Assembly: GCA_900553365.1 (NCBI GenBank)
Contig: USDL01000025.1
Location: 1-15,162, forward strand
Length of the DNA: 15,162 bases
Source: an uncultured Clostridium sp.
Lineage (GTDB): Bacteria; Bacillota; Clostridia; TANB77; CAG-508
Reading direction: 5' to 3'
In this document: one piece after another, positions 14,972 to 15,162 of the stretch
Layout of the letters: each line of letters opens with the position of its first letter
Numbering within the stretch: the stretch's first letter is position 1
Notes under the pieces: model-generated
The model's input: the letters and a program-made list of their open reading frames with translations, nothing else
The model's database searches: none
Told to the model about the DNA's origin: nothing
Translations under genes and position numbers: made by a program

Positions 14972-14995
14972 ATAATAAAAAGAAAGGAGGAAGTT

Positions 14996-15162
14996 TTGAA
15001 GAAAAAATTAAATACTGTTCAAATTTGGCTACCATACGATAAAGTCCTGAATAATGGAATAGTTAAAATGAAAAATAATTATTATATTAAAATTCTAAAA
15101 GTATCACCAATTAATTTTAATCTAAAATCTAATCTTGAGAAAGAATCAATATTAAATTCATA
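14996..15162 (+). CDS. Unrecognised protein, N-terminal fragment
   Basis: The open frame runs from TTG (14996-14998) to the window end, giving 55 residues, with AGGAGG 5 nt upstream and a near-consensus promoter, so it is probably a real gene. The visible part is lysine- and asparagine-rich with no signal peptide or membrane segment: NTVQIWLPYDKVLNNGIVK, then NNYYIKILKVSPINFNLKS and LEKESILNS. The alternating hydrophobic stretch YYIKILKVSPINF looks like beta strands. I note a vague likeness to N-termini of VirB4/TraC-like conjugation ATPases of Gram-positive elements, but I cannot support a function. It occupies the place where gyrA often lies and is clearly not GyrA, whose N-terminus is different. 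Confidence 0.7.
   Translation, partial: MKKKLNTVQIWLPYDKVLNNGIVKMKNNYYIKILKVSPINFNLKSNLEKESILNS

Larger units (their letters stand above)
14389..14995. other. Gene-free region after gyrB with repeats, hairpins and regulatory sites
   Basis: No credible protein gene lies in these 607 bases. From left to right they hold a strong hairpin (14403-14435), a short palindromic AGTCGCTCGACT (14538-14549), degenerate repeats between about 14635 and 14828 with internal hairpins (14748-14767 and 14784-14808), and a tandem Spo0A-box-like motif with a promoter (14914-14971). The minus-strand orientation of the terminator suggests a leftward untranslated transcript across this stretch. Confidence 0.6.

Overview
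This window is a chromosomal replication-origin region of a low-GC Gram-positive bacterium, most likely a member of the Clostridia. The evidence is the conserved origin gene order, very AT-rich DNA with strong AGGAGG-type ribosome binding sites, and Clostridia-like sequence details. These include a YidC without a lipobox and with lysine in its hydrophilic groove, and the GyrB variant PLWGKMLNVEKA. I cannot name a genus from the sequence.

Genes diverge from the origin. To the left, all on the minus strand, lie rpmH, rnpA, yidD, yidC, jag, mnmE, mnmG, rsmG, parA (soj) and parB (spo0J). The 5' part of a tRNA-Ser(UGA), cut by the window edge, follows. To the right, all on the plus strand, lie dnaA, the oriC region, dnaN, recF and gyrB. 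A ~600-bp gap without a recognisable gene then precedes the start of an unrecognised gene that runs off the window end. Transcription leads away from the origin on both arms, so all protein genes are co-directional with the forks.

The dnaA-dnaN gap (9885-10222) contains a full basal unwinding system: six DnaA boxes in one orientation, two of them abutting consensus boxes, then a GG dinucleotide, a run of DnaA-trio triplets and an AT-rich unwinding element. The rpmH-dnaA gap holds good divergent promoters but no DnaA box, so the origin looks confined to the dnaA-dnaN side. DnaA opens the origin, DnaN is the clamp, RecF handles gap repair, and GyrB is one gyrase subunit. ParA and ParB segregate the new origins. 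RnpA, L34, YidD, YidC and Jag serve tRNA processing, translation and membrane protein insertion. MnmE and MnmG modify tRNA wobble uridines, and RsmG methylates 16S rRNA.

The left arm is punctuated by hairpins: after jag (weak), after rsmG (strong, with U-tract) and after parB (moderate). parA has its own sigma-A-type promoter and a TTG start.

The least ordinary part is 14389-15162. A strong terminator-shaped hairpin just after gyrB has its U-tract on the minus strand, which implies a transcript converging on gyrB. The DNA to its right has no credible ORF, carries degenerate repeats and small hairpins, and could encode a noncoding RNA of roughly 500 nt. At its far end, two adjacent 10-bp repeats resembling Spo0A boxes sit beside a near-consensus promoter for the final partial gene. 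The small genes often found in this neighbourhood (the S4-domain gene between dnaN and recF, remB between recF and gyrB, noc beside parA) and gyrA after gyrB are absent.
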